DNA of 64,000 nucleotides from assembly GCA_951213105.1 (NCBI GenBank), contig OX578142.1, positions 8,418,149 to 8,482,148 on the forward strand, in the 5' to 3' direction. The notes under the pieces are model-generated. The model worked only from the letters and a program-made list of their open reading frames with translations. It ran no database searches and was not told the origin of the DNA. Positions 32,958-43,045 of the stretch are shown in pieces (positions within the stretch are counted from its first letter, which is position 1; every line of letters starts with the position of its first letter). This DNA comes from Amaurobius ferox (lineage: Eukaryota; Arthropoda; Arachnida; Araneae; Amaurobiidae). The position numbers and the translations under genes are program-made.

Positions 32958-35900
32958 TTAATCATTTTTGTTTTTGAAAATTTGATTACAAAAGTTTAAT
33001 GCTCTATCTTTGGTCATTGGTTTTGTAAAGTAATCTGCTACATTTTCCTTGGTATTTACAAAGATGATTTTGAAAGATTCATTCTCAACTAAATTCCTCA
33101 GGAAATGGTACTTTATATCAATATGTTTGGTTCGGTTATTCTCTATTGGGGAATTTGAAAAATTAATTGCAGCTTGGTTATCACAGTAGATTATGCTATT
33201 ATTTCTGTTAAATTTTAACCCTAGCTTCATACATTCCTCAATGATATTTTGTAGCCAAATAACTTCTTTCGCAGCTTCTGTCAATGAAACATATTCCGCT
33301 TCCATCGTTGACAGACTAACACACTTGTGTTTAAATGTACGCCAAGAAACGGGTACTCTATCTATAAGAAATAACATACCCCCGAGTGACACCCTGTCAT
33401 CCCTATTGGCGGCAAAATCCGAATCCGAGTAGCAATTTAAATTTAAGTTACCAATGCCTGATAAGTTTAACATGTAATTCTTTGTTTTCTCAAGATATCC
33501 TAAAAGTTTAAGTAATGCGTCCCAATGTTTCATGCCAGGATTCTCTTGGAATTGAGACAGAATATTTACAGCGTAACATATATCTGGTCTAGTTCTACTT
33601 GACAAAAAGGCTAAACATCCTATCAAACTTCTGTATGGGATATTTTGCATTTGTTTTAATTCTCCATCATTCATTGGGCAATCATTTTTACTCAACGTGA
33701 TTCCTTTTGTAATAGGGAGTGAAGAAATAGGATATTTGAATTCTTTAAACATTTGGCAAATTTTATCAATATACTGGCTTTGATGTATAAAAATTTTGTT
33801 ATTGATTTCTGTAAATTCCACACCTAACAGTTTTTGGACCTTCCCTAGAGTTTTGATATCAAATTCTTCCTTTAGTAAAGAAACTGCATGATCAATATCA
33901 CCTATTATTTCTATGTTGCTTGCCTCTGGCCTGGATTTGATATCCCTATTTTCTCTGAAGTTAAACAAATTTTGGTCATAATGTATGTTAGCCTTAGCAC
34001 AGAATTTTTTAACATCATTATGACTTCTCAGCCTATGTTTATCACCCCTCACTGAGTAGTAAACATCAGTTCGAGTTCCATCAGGCCTGGGTACAGCTTT
34101 CCTTTCCCAATCTATGTTTGAACAGGGGGTCAGATCGGAATCAGCAGGAGAGTCCTCTTCCTCACTAGTATGACTAGTGTCATGGCTCTCACCTGCTTCT
34201 TCCTCTGACTCACTATCCAAACATCCCGATCCTGAATCTGATGTTCGAGTAAAACCCGATTTCTTTTGGGTGAAGTTTCTAGGTCGAATGGGGTCCAGGA
34301 CGCCTTCCGCTGCTTCCATCTCCTCAAAACGGACATTGCTTATTTCTAATATTTTTCCTTCTTTCACAAGAAGAATTCTATAGCCCCTGGTATTTTCCGC
34401 ATATCCTACCATAACTCCCAGTTGAGCTCTTAGGTCTAGCTTCTTCCTAAGCTGTTTTGCTATACCAGCATAAGCCTTACATCCAAAAACTCTGAGATGG
34501 GATACAGCAGGCTTCTTCCCATAGTACAATTCGTGTGGAGTTTTAACTTTAAATTTATGGCAAATCCTGTTCTTTGTATAAGTAAAACATAGGATTGCCT
34601 CTGCCCACATTTTGTCACCAACTTTGCTTTGATTAAGCATTGCCTTGACACAATCTAACGCTGTCAGGTTGAATCTTTCAGATACCCCGTTTTGTTCGGG
34701 TGTATAAGTGGTAGATCGTTCATGCTTAATCCCTAACTTTTTCAAAAAAGCTTTAAATTGACCATGACAAAATTCCATGCCGTTATCAGTACGGATGCAC
34801 AAAATCTTTTTGCCTAATTGTCTCTCCTGACAAGCTTGAAAATCCTGAAAAACTTTGAACACATCTGATTTTTGTTTTAAAATAAAAACAAACACCTTGC
34901 GGCTAAAATCGTCTGTAATAGTCAAGAAGTATTTGTTTCCCCCCAATGAAGCTACAGGCATTGGACCACAAACGTCCATGTGCAGTAATTGCAAAGGTTC
35001 TGTAGATCTAATCCTGCCTATTGGTTTGTACGAAACTCTTTTAGATTTTGCAAGTTTGCAATGAATGCAATTTACTTTTGCATATTTTAATTTTGGGAGT
35101 CCGTTTGCCGCGGAAACTTTACTTGTTTGGTGCAAGTAGTCTGAGTTAATATGGCCATATCTTCTATGCCATAATTCAGTTTTGTTCAGAATTTCAACTG
35201 TTGAACCACTAATTTTATTTGACTTTGATTTTAAATCAGATTTGTTTTTCCTTTTATTCAAGTTAGGCTTAATTTTGTTTTGACTTTGACTATTTGTTGC
35301 AGGGGTTTTTCTAACCTGTTTAGAATTTTTGTCCCTATCCTGATCTCCTTTACGGCCCTCAACACTACTATTTAAACTTTTAGTTGAGTACTGTGGTTTT
35401 AAGAAATACAATCCTTCTTTACGTTTAGCGTAAAAGAAATTTTCTCCCTCAGGAGTCTTAAACCATAGAATACCTTTGGCTGCACTAAAAGAATAGCCCT
35501 GCTCTTCTAATACAGATGCGGCCAACAAGTTACGCCGTAATTTTGGTGAATACATAACATTTTGTAGCACAATATTATTTGTATGATCTTTAAATTTAAC
35601 ATACATGTTCACCGTTCCAATAGCCTCAACTGGGCTTTCCATATCACCCACTGCTAGCGACATAGATGTATCCTTACATTTATCAAATTTTGAAAACATT
35701 TTAACATCATTACAAAAGTGTCGCGTAGCAGCGGTGTCAATCACCCAGCTGAGCCTATTGTCAGGATTATCAACAATATTAGCTTCTACATTTATATTTG
35801 AAAATACTTCAATAATACTAGAGCTAGTCATCTTTTTCAATTTTGGGCATTGTGCCTTTACATGACCAGTTTTATTACACATAAAGCATGGTCCTATGAC

Positions 35901-36581
35901 CATAATAGACTTTTTAACTTTGGTGACATTTTTACATTTAGCGTTAACATTTGAAAAATATACAGATGAATTGGAACTTACATTATTATTGTCATGATCC
36001 TTCCTCAACTGTCTAATCCTGCCCTCTTCTAGAGAAAGTTCTTTCTGAATCTTATCCAGTTTAAAATCTGTATCGCTCCAGCGATAAATGATTTGGATGA
36101 TACTCTGGTACTGGTCTGGGAGATACCGGATGGCTTGGAATGCCACGTACACATCCTCCACGGGGTGGTTCACGTTCTTGAGCTTGGTGACAGCTTTCCT
36201 TATCCTCGTACAGAATATGTCGATGGGCTCCTCGATTTCCGGGCGTAGACTGAAAAACTCGTCCAACAGATGAACTAAATTAGCGTGCATTGGGGCCTCA
36301 AAATGCGCCTCCAACTTCTCCCACGCATCCGCCGGGCTGTCGTCGATGTCGAGCAGTTCTCTGTACTCCGCCGAGATATTTCGAAACAGGATGGAAAGTG
36401 CGCGGTCGCTGCTGCGCATGTACTCCTCTCGCTCGCGGCGTGACGTAGATTCGTCGACTGGTAATGCAGTACGGTTGATGTGGCCGTAACATCCTTCTCC
36501 TTTCAGGATAAATGAAATTTCATTACGCCAGGTGACGTAATTGTCCCTGTTTAACGCTTCTATGCCGTTGCTCACCTCCAT
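32958..36581 (-). CDS. Copia Gag-Pol polyprotein, RT-core-deleted, with MBD-like domain (unit 2)
   Basis: A 1207-codon frame identical to that of unit 1 except for T98M (36289) and K227M (35902). K227M lies just before the zinc knuckle and changes no metal ligand. It has the same missing reverse-transcriptase core and the same MBD-like segment at 33948-34112, so the deletion predates the doubling of the element. The 5' LTR (36735-37579) and primer site (36721-36731) lie upstream on the minus strand, so this unit would be transcribed first and could read through into unit 1. Confidence 0.93.
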   Translation of the reverse strand: MEVSNGIEALNRDNYVTWRNEISFILKGEGCYGHINRTALPVDESTSRREREEYMRSSDRALSILFRNISAEYRELLDIDDSPADAWEKLEAHFEAPMHANLVHLLDEFFSLRPEIEEPIDIFCTRIRKAVTKLKNVNHPVEDVYVAFQAIRYLPDQYQSIIQIIYRWSDTDFKLDKIQKELSLEEGRIRQLRKDHDNNNVSSNSSVYFSNVNAKCKNVTKVKKSIMVIGPCFMCNKTGHVKAQCPKLKKMTSSSIIEVFSNINVEANIVDNPDNRLSWVIDTAATRHFCNDVKMFSKFDKCKDTSMSLAVGDMESPVEAIGTVNMYVKFKDHTNNIVLQNVMYSPKLRRNLLAASVLEEQGYSFSAAKGILWFKTPEGENFFYAKRKEGLYFLKPQYSTKSLNSSVEGRKGDQDRDKNSKQVRKTPATNSQSQNKIKPNLNKRKNKSDLKSKSNKISGSTVEILNKTELWHRRYGHINSDYLHQTSKVSAANGLPKLKYAKVNCIHCKLAKSKRVSYKPIGRIRSTEPLQLLHMDVCGPMPVASLGGNKYFLTITDDFSRKVFVFILKQKSDVFKVFQDFQACQERQLGKKILCIRTDNGMEFCHGQFKAFLKKLGIKHERSTTYTPEQNGVSERFNLTALDCVKAMLNQSKVGDKMWAEAILCFTYTKNRICHKFKVKTPHELYYGKKPAVSHLRVFGCKAYAGIAKQLRKKLDLRAQLGVMVGYAENTRGYRILLVKEGKILEISNVRFEEMEAAEGVLDPIRPRNFTQKKSGFTRTSDSGSGCLDSESEEEAGESHDTSHTSEEEDSPADSDLTPCSNIDWERKAVPRPDGTRTDVYYSVRGDKHRLRSHNDVKKFCAKANIHYDQNLFNFRENRDIKSRPEASNIEIIGDIDHAVSLLKEEFDIKTLGKVQKLLGVEFTEINNKIFIHQSQYIDKICQMFKEFKYPISSLPITKGITLSKNDCPMNDGELKQMQNIPYRSLIGCLAFLSSRTRPDICYAVNILSQFQENPGMKHWDALLKLLGYLEKTKNYMLNLSGIGNLNLNCYSDSDFAANRDDRVSLGGMLFLIDRVPVSWRTFKHKCVSLSTMEAEYVSLTEAAKEVIWLQNIIEECMKLGLKFNRNNSIIYCDNQAAINFSNSPIENNRTKHIDIKYHFLRNLVENESFKIIFVNTKENVADYFTKPMTKDRALNFCNQIFKNKND

Positions 36582-36720
36582 AGTCTTTAACTGTGACTAG
36601 AGTGCGTTGTTTACCTTTCTGCTTGATGCAAATGGCGCCGGTCGCGGCCCCCGTCGATGGAATTCACAACTCTTCACTGCTGCTTTATCACGGATAAAAG
36701 TTATGGCCTTGACATACTGC

Positions 36721-36731
36721 GGCCCATAACC
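36721..36731 (-). promoter_or_regulatory. Primer-binding site, unit 2
   Basis: GGTTATGGGCC on the minus strand, three bases after the 5' LTR. A neighbouring base differs from unit 1 (36732 A versus 31011 T on the plus strand). Confidence 0.8.
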
Positions 36732-36734
36732 AAA

Positions 36735-37579
36735 TGTCGGCGGCTATTGCTGTGTTAGCTGAGCGACTTGACTAGAAAAATTTGAAAGTCATTTGCAGAT
36801 TTAGCAGTGTTTTTGGCCATATCCATATCTGAAGTGCTGGTAAAGAAAATTTTGTAGCAGATGATATGCAGTAGTGATGTGTTTTCTCAAGGAAGCAAGC
36901 TCGTTAAACACAAACACAATTTATTTGTTGTGAGATCCATTGCATCAGATAAAGTTACAAAATAAAACACTGTAACATTCGTTGCAAAGCAAAACTATAT
37001 ACAATGAGCTAGCAAGCTCATGAAAAAGGTTTTTAAACAGTCTATGACTAGGCACACACTCTCAGTTACTATAACATCGGTAAGTAGAAAAAACAGCTAC
37101 TGTACCACACATGCCGTGTACGTTAATGAAGCCACCATCATCAGGTCACACGTCATGGCTTTAGAAGTTAGACTACTCTCTACCGATCAAGGTCTGCCTT
37201 CCATAAAGGTCTTTCACCGTCGATCACCGTCTGATCGATCTGACTAAGTCTATCAAGTCTGAGTCTGAATCTGACTAGTCAATCCTCTGACTAAGTCTAT
37301 CCGGTCTCTACTACATGGTCAGTCAAGGTCTGAATAACTGAGAATGTGTCCTATCATATATACACCGTGATGGGTACGCTCCGGAAACACAACCGTTGAC
37401 GGCAGCGCCCTCACTATATGCAAATCAGGATGCGCGCGCGGCGAGATGGCGATTTGCATGAATGGCATGTTCTGTTCCCGTCACGAGTCGTTCACGAGAA
37501 CGGTAGAACCATTCTAAAAATGTAAACACGTTCTCGCGATAACGAGAATCGCGACGAAAACAGAACCAAGTTTCCAACA
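36735..37579 (-). repeat. Copia LTR 3 (5' LTR of unit 2)
   Basis: 845 bp, TG...CA ends, followed by the flanking duplication ACCAC at 37580-37584. Confidence 0.95.
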
Positions 37580-37584
37580 ACCAC

Positions 37585-38036
37585 TGGGCTACTTCGCCCT
37601 CCGCGACAATCTCCATAACTTTCTTTTTATTCACCCAATTTAGACCGTACCCTCCTTCCCCTACCACCAACCTCTCGGAAGGACTCACGAACCCACATGT
37701 TTAACGTGATCGTACTCTGCTTGAACGTGGCGTAAGTTTTGGCAGTGGCGGGAATCGAACCCGGGCCTACTGAGTGCATTTCACGCGCGCTAACCACTGG
37801 GCTGCCACGCCCTCCGCGACAATCTCCATAACTTTCTATATATTCACCCAATTTAGACGGGAACCCAGTGGGGGAGGCATCCACAGGGGTCGTATCCTCC
37901 TTCTCCTACCACCAACCTCTCGGAAGGACTTACGGACCCACATATTTAACGTGATTGTATTCCACGTAAACACGGCGGCTGTTTTGGCAGTGGCGGGAAT
38001 CGAACCCGGGCCTACCGCTAACTTCCCGCGCGCTAA
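37585..38036 (-). repeat. SINE head plus two more SINE units in tandem
   Basis: On the minus strand each unit starts GTCGCGGAGGGCG, then an A-box region CCCAGTGGTTAGCGCG, B box GGGTTCGATTCCCGCC, body and a tail ending in AATTGGGTGAATA. Heads lie near 37585-37612 (belonging to the copy cut by Copia) and 37790-37825. The third copy's B box is near 38000. So three tRNA-derived SINE units stand head to tail. They are rich in CpG compared with their surroundings. Confidence 0.85.
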
Positions 38037-38039
38037 TTT

Positions 38040-38888
38040 GCAATTTAAAATGATCATATGCTTAATTCCATCATCCTCATTCCATTGTTTCATTGTTCCA
38101 TCATTTAAAATATCCATAAAATTAAAATATCCATTTAAAATATCCAAAAGTTAAAATATACATTTAAAAAATCCATATCGTTCCATCATTTAAAATATAA
38201 ATATAATAATTTATATGGAGTAAAGGAGCTCTATTCAGAACCGTGACGTCACCTCCACCTTGACGTCCCCACCCACCACCTTCCCTCCTTCTGCGGGGGA
38301 GAAACACCGGTTAAGAAGCGGCACGCCGAGCGGAACGCCGAGAAATTGAAATTCGGAAACTTTTAAAATCCCGATCCTGTTGGCAATATGGAATATTTCC
38401 TGACCAGATTGGACTTGTAAGAATGCCAGATGTTTGACCTTTCTAAAAATGTAAATTATTAGTCGAAATTATGAGTACTTTTTACTATGCGAGAATTTAA
38501 AAACCAAAAATACTTTTCTTGAGCAAAAAGTGACTTTTGTTTTAAATTCTTTAAAAAATATTAGAAATCGAAATTCAGATTTGAAATTGATATATTTTTA
38601 CTCGCAATTGTCAGCTCTTTCCGATGGTGTGATTTGTTTTTTCCTGCGATATCCGGATCGTGGGAAAAAAAGGGCAAAAATGGCAAAAAACGGTCGAAAT
38701 CGCATAAAACATTAAATAACAAAAAAAATAATTAAAATTTTAAAAATCGGTTTTCACGTGTCCCCTTCCCTCCCCCCCGGGTCTCCGATTGCCAAATTTC
38801 GTAGCTCTCCGACGCGCGGTCGCGAAACGTATAGTGTATAAGACACACAGACGCACAGACACACAGACATTGCCTTTTATTATTTAAG
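38040..38888. other. 5' body of the Helitron, non-coding
   Basis: Repeated CATCATTTAAAATATCC phrases (38048-38210), a GC-richer patch (38240-38345) with several ACGTCA/GACGTC phrases, then the ACACAGAC-rich leader before the 5' end. No gene recognised. Confidence 0.45.
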
Positions 38889-38889
38889 A

Positions 38890-39604
38890 TTATATATTAT
38901 CACATTTTGTGGGCGATTTCCACTTGCAGTAGCTCTGGAACTATTAATCGACAGTAACATAAGTAGATCCCATTTATAACAATACAAGTTTTCACCCTTC
39001 AATACAGTAGTAGAATTACGTTGATTAGGTTGCATCTATACAACACTGTTTATACAAAGTTTTTATTAAAACTGGATGAATATGCCCTTTTTCTTAAATA
39101 AAGATTAACTTACAATTTATATAACTTTTTCAAATTAGTCATTTTTTAAACTAATATACAACTCCTAAAATCATCGTGATGCTGAATATTTAAGCATTTC
39201 GAAAGAACTAGAGGGAGGAAACACCTGGTATTTTACATAAACATATAAAAAGTCTTTGTGAATCGATTTTTATCGAAACATGTCCAGGTTTGTATTCAGA
39301 TTTTTTCGATTATTGATTTCATAATTAATATTTCATACAAACAATTTTCCACAAAAATAAAAATCTCGTAAATGTGTTTGGGTTGTTTAGTTGTAACGTC
39401 ATACAAATAATCAGCGTGAGCAGATATGAATCAGATGATATGATTACAGAATATGATTATAGAAGATATGAATGGAAGTCTTAGAAACTAATTTAACATT
39501 AGGAGCTGAAAACTTTATATACTCATAATTCGAAAACGCTTCACTCAAATAACTTGAAACTTAATATCTGAGGTTAATTTTAGTGTTATATTCGAAATAT
39601 TGCG
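38890..39604. other. Interior of the 190-bp-TIR element
   Basis: AT-rich, no frame or repeat recognised. It lies between the Helitron's 5' end and the right inverted repeat. Confidence 0.4.
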
Positions 39605-39798
39605 TCAAACTTGGGTGTTGCCATTGAAAATTTCAAAGTTTGTGCGCGTTTAGATATGAAAATGACCCCTTATGCAAATTTTACTCACATTAATTTGTAG
39701 AGGGTGTTATTCCTAATCGAATTGTATCTTTCAATCTCTACGATGAACGATGCTCGATTAACAGTGGGTGGGGCATTTTTTTCCCCCTCAGCTGTACA

Positions 39799-40740
39799 TA
39801 GCGAAAGTATTTTTGAACTTCCACAATTTGTTTCAAAACTGATCTTGGAGAAACATCTTTCTCGACTAAATTCAAAAGATGTGCAGAGCAACCGTATGCA
39901 ACAAGATTTGGGAAATTTATCTTGTAATATTTTCCACATTTTTATCATTTTATTTTTGTTGTCTGTGACAACAGCAAAAATATCTTTATTAAATTTTATT
40001 TTGCATTTTTCTATTGCAGCTTCCACTAAAGTAGCACACTTCCTTGCAGCTTTCTTCTCTGAGCCTGAATCTATGGCCTTTAAAAGAAAACTTTTAACAC
40101 CTGTATGAATAGTTATTGATTGTATTGGGTCATTTTTTATATTAGACCAACCATCAAGAGTGAGAGTTAAGCTACAACTTGTTATTTTATCTGCTAGTTA
40201 TTGTTCTATTTCTTCTGTAGCATTATCTAACAATTTGTTTCCAAGATCTTTAGCAGAGGGAGGTTTGCTACCTGACCTCAATGCTTCAAACATAATTTTA
40301 TATTGATCCAATTCAGCAGCATTAAAAGGAATGTTGGCTGCATAAAAAGTGTTTGCTACAAATTTATCAAGAACAGTCTTTTCTTTATCTGAAGTTTCCA
40401 AGCAGAACTTATTTATGGATTGTTGTACTTTCTTTGACGCATCATGATTAGAAGTAGAGGGTCCTGGGTTTTGACACTTCTGACAGAAATTTGAATTTGA
40501 TAGTTAAGAACAAGTAGCACTTGGGGTTTTAAAATTATCTTCATTTTTATCGTGATTTGAATCCTCATTTCTTTGCTTACAAGCATAACATTTATTTAAA
40601 TGGCTTCTTATTCTTTCAATTTTTCAACTAATAATAATCCCACAATGTATGCATTTGCATTTAGTAGATTCTCCATCAATTTTCATGATTTCAGCCCATT
40701 GGCTAGAAGATTTTCTACCACTGCCTAGTTCAATGAATGA
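39799..40740 (-). pseudogene. hAT transposase, N-terminal half with BED zinc finger
   Basis: Reading leftwards from about 40740: FIELGSGRKSSSQWAEIMKI, then CKCIHCG and, after a stop, RIRSHLNKCYACK, a BED-type zinc finger that binds element ends. Then follow FVANTFYAANIPFNAAELDQ, TLTLDGWSN-like sequence near 40150, DIFAVVTDNKNKMIKM (region of the second catalytic residue), and CSAHLLNLVEKDV with QKYFRYV up to the insertion point. Stops and frameshifts near 40620, 40200 and 39900 disable it. It continues at 23917. Confidence 0.82.
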
Positions 40741-40744
40741 ATGT

Positions 40745-41313
40745 TCTTAATAGAAAATATTGCTTATAAACACACTACCTTTTACTTTCAACAGCTAAAC
40801 AGTTGAGTAGCAAAGCAACACTAATTTTTGTCACTTTATGTAAAATTATAGTAAGGTTAAAACAAAAAATCCCTATTTGTGCTGTAGGGAGGAAATCCCT
40901 ATTTTCCCCAATCTTTTGTTATGTTAAAAAATTAACTTTCTATTTCTATACTTCAACTTCTATAAAATTATTATTTTTATTAACTTCATTAAACTATGGA
41001 TTAGAAAATTACAGTGTTAAAAATGGAATAGCTTACCTTTTATTTAATGAATATCCAGTAGAAAACAAAATCAAAACAGCTGAAATTTCATGTATAAAAT
41101 AGATTCAGATACACCACATATAATACAAAAGTACAGTTTTTAAAGTTTTTTTCTGTATATGTATTATTGTTTTTGAACCCCCCCCCCCCCCAATTTTCCC
41201 CGGGAATAATCCCAAATAATCCCAAAAACCCAATTTTCCCCCGGGGATAATCGGGTTTTTGAAAACCCATGTGGGTTGGTTTTTTTTTTAAAAAACAGTT
41301 TATTCTAACACTG
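40745..41313. other. 5' non-coding end of the hAT
   Basis: Holds a poly-C run (41169-41180) and stacked phrases like AATAATCCCAAATAATCCC and CCCGGGGATAATCGGGTTTT near the terminal repeat. A plus-strand frame at 40803-41102 has no recognisable family. Confidence 0.5.
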
Positions 41314-41321
41314 TCCATAAG

Positions 41322-42560
41322 GGAGAATGGACACCACTAGAGTGGAAGCATATATGTCTATGAGTGGAAGGGCCCAGGACCACTAAATTTTCTTTTGGGG
41401 ACTGGAGAAAACATGAAAAATTCACAAAATATGAGAAAATCAAATATGATCATATGATCAAATCGAATCATGCATGTTATTCACATTAAAATTTATACAA
41501 TGCATTGTCATTTCATATTCTGATTATTTTTGAGGAGAATATTATATATCAAATAATTGTGGGGGAGAAAATAACTCAAGGCTCTTTTTCTTGCTTGTTT
41601 TCCTGATGATGTATTTTCTTTTCTAAATTGAGAAGTAAAATAAATTGCATAAAAGTATGCAAGTGTGAAAATGGGTTTAATATTTTAATTCATATTTGCA
41701 ACTAGTTATTTAAAATAATTCATTAAATTAAAAAGTTATATATATAGGCTTCTTAACCCCTGAAAGACGCTACTAATGTATAAAACACAGAACTCAAAAA
41801 AAATTTTAGGGATGATAGCAAAAAAATAATTTCTACAAATATAAAAATTGAAAATCATTGTGTTTAACTTATGGCTGCACATACTGCAAAAATTGAAATA
41901 GGAAAAATGTGAAAAATTGAAAGTTTGATTAACTTAAAATGTTATTAATTTTATAACTTAAAGTTAATTAACTCTTAAATTGCAGTATTTTTTTAAGTTA
42001 TACATATTAACAGAATCCACCAAAGAGGGGGTTTCCAAAAGATAGGGCAGATTCCTTTCAGATTCCGACATCGATACTAGTTATCCTAGTTTTGGAAACT
42101 CCCCTTCAGGCTGGTTCTGTAAACATTGACGCTTAGTTTTGACCATAGTCCATAGATAAATTGTGCAGTTTGACCGCAATCTTTGTAAAATTTAATGCCA
42201 ACTGCATAATAAGACTGAATTTGTCTGTCTCTATAAAAGTTCACGAATTTGTGGATTATAGCAAGTTTTTGTGTTTCCATTCCACATCAGGTATATGTGC
42301 AGAACGCTTAAAGCGCAAAAGCGATCCACATATACTGTTATTTTCAATAGGAACGCAATTTTTATGGAAAATAATTGGCTGATACCAGAAAAAATGAAAG
42401 TTATTTTATGTTTGTATTTTAAACTATTTGTGATTACAGAATTTAAAATATTTACAACTATTTAAATGCAGTCATCATTTGTATAAAATTTTATGTGTTT
42501 TGAGTTGGAATAAACATGTTTTATTAATTCCTTTGTATAAATTAAATGCATGGAAATATG
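41322..42560. other. No recognised gene
   Basis: AT-rich sequence. One short inverted pair, GGGGGTTTCCAAAA (42027-42040) and TTTTGGAAACTCCCC (near 42091), brackets a 50-base stretch. Nothing else supported. Confidence 0.4.
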
Positions 42561-42604
42561 TATATTTAGAAAGTTGAATAAATATTATAATAGCGTCGAA
42601 AATC

Positions 42605-43045
42605 AATATTCAGTATTATTGCAATCATGCCGAAAATCGCAACTCGAGTTTTTGACGGATCTACACATTTTGGGACCTCTAGAATACGAGAAAACTATTT
42701 TTAGTGTTTGTGTGTATCTGTGTGTTTGTTTGAGAATGAATGTATGTATCTGCTCTAACTCAAAAACTAATGAACCAAATTTTATAAAATTTGCTAAATA
42801 AGTCACTCGTGGGTTACTCTGGTGCTGATTAGATTTTGATACGATTCGGAAAAAAACAACCTGCCTTTTTTTGCGAAATGGCCCGCAAAAATCGTCAAAA
42901 TTTAAAATAAAAAACTATGCATGTTCAAATATATCAATTTTATACATGTTTTATACGTAATGTTTAATGATGAAAAGACTGAGACCAACCCCATTGCACT
43001 GGGGTTAGCCGTTCTTGAAAATTTTTTTTTTTTGAAGACCTGAAG
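42605..43045 (+). repeat. Dispersed repeat, shorter copy
   Basis: The phrases ATGCCGAAAATCGCAACTCGA, GATCTACACATTTTGGGACC, GCGAAATGGCCCGCAAAAAT and GTTAGCCGTTCTTGA appear in the same order as at 4260-4880. The intervening sequence is shorter. Same orientation as the long copy. Confidence 0.8.

Larger units (their letters stand above)
25294..37579 (-). mobile_element. Tandem Copia array: LTR-body-LTR-body-LTR
   Basis: Three 845-bp LTRs (25294-26138, 31014-31858, 36735-37579) alternate with two internal regions. The whole array is flanked by one 5-bp duplication ACCAC (25289-25293 and 37580-37584). The repeat period is 5720-5721 bp. By eye the two units differ at four substitutions (26193/31913, 30181/35902, 30568/36289, 31011/36732) and one A-run length. 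The element reads on the minus strand. This is very recent by comparison with everything around it. Confidence 0.95.
24983..38889 (-). mobile_element. Helitron carrying SINEs and a Copia array
   Basis: On the minus strand it begins TCTTAAATAATAAAAGGCAA at 38889, followed by repeated CTGTGTGTCTGTG, the usual Helitron 5' style. It ends with a hairpin (CGCC 24988-24991 with GGCG 24995-24998) and CTAG at 24983-24986. The flanking bases are A and T with no duplication. Without the Copia array it is about 1.6 kb and has no Rep/helicase frame. The hairpin lies closer to CTAG than usual, so the left boundary is less sure. Confidence 0.65.
23923..39793. mobile_element. DNA element with about 190-bp inverted repeats inserted in the hAT
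   Basis: The left end AGCTGCGGGAAAAAAAATGC at 23923 runs to about 24115. The complement of 39793-39605 begins AGCTGAGGGGGAAAAAAATG and matches along about 190 bp. The target shows GTAC, or TGTACA if the element is taken to start two bases later; because the site is palindromic, 4 and 6 bp cannot be separated. Excluding the Helitron inside, the element is about 2 kb and has no transposase I can see. Superfamily unknown. Confidence 0.82.
22693..41313 (-). mobile_element. hAT element (BED-type transposase), outermost of a nest
   Basis: It starts CAGGGTTCG at 22693; the right end read in reverse from 41313 is CAGTGTTAG. A perfect 8-bp duplication TCCATAAG flanks it (22685-22692 and 41314-41321). 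The transposase is on the minus strand: BED zinc finger near 40740-40560 and middle to 39799, then after the nested insertion the rest at 23917-23150. The 15.9-kb block 23923-39793 interrupts it. Without that block the hAT is about 2.75 kb. Confidence 0.88.

Noticed and set aside
37425..38154. Several frames of 85-126 codons around 37.4-38.2 kb
   Set aside because: They run through SINE bodies and the LTR; CpG-rich SINE sequence simply lacks stops.
23923..39793. Polinton/Maverick assignment
   Set aside because: The size of about 15.9 kb and the long inverted repeats fit superficially, but nearly all the length is the Helitron and Copia array, and no polymerase B, capsid, ATPase or protease genes are present.
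42001..42120. Possible host exon with TCTGAAAGGAATCTGCC on the minus strand
   Set aside because: The translation contains a stop and no splice pair fits; only a small inverted repeat is supported.
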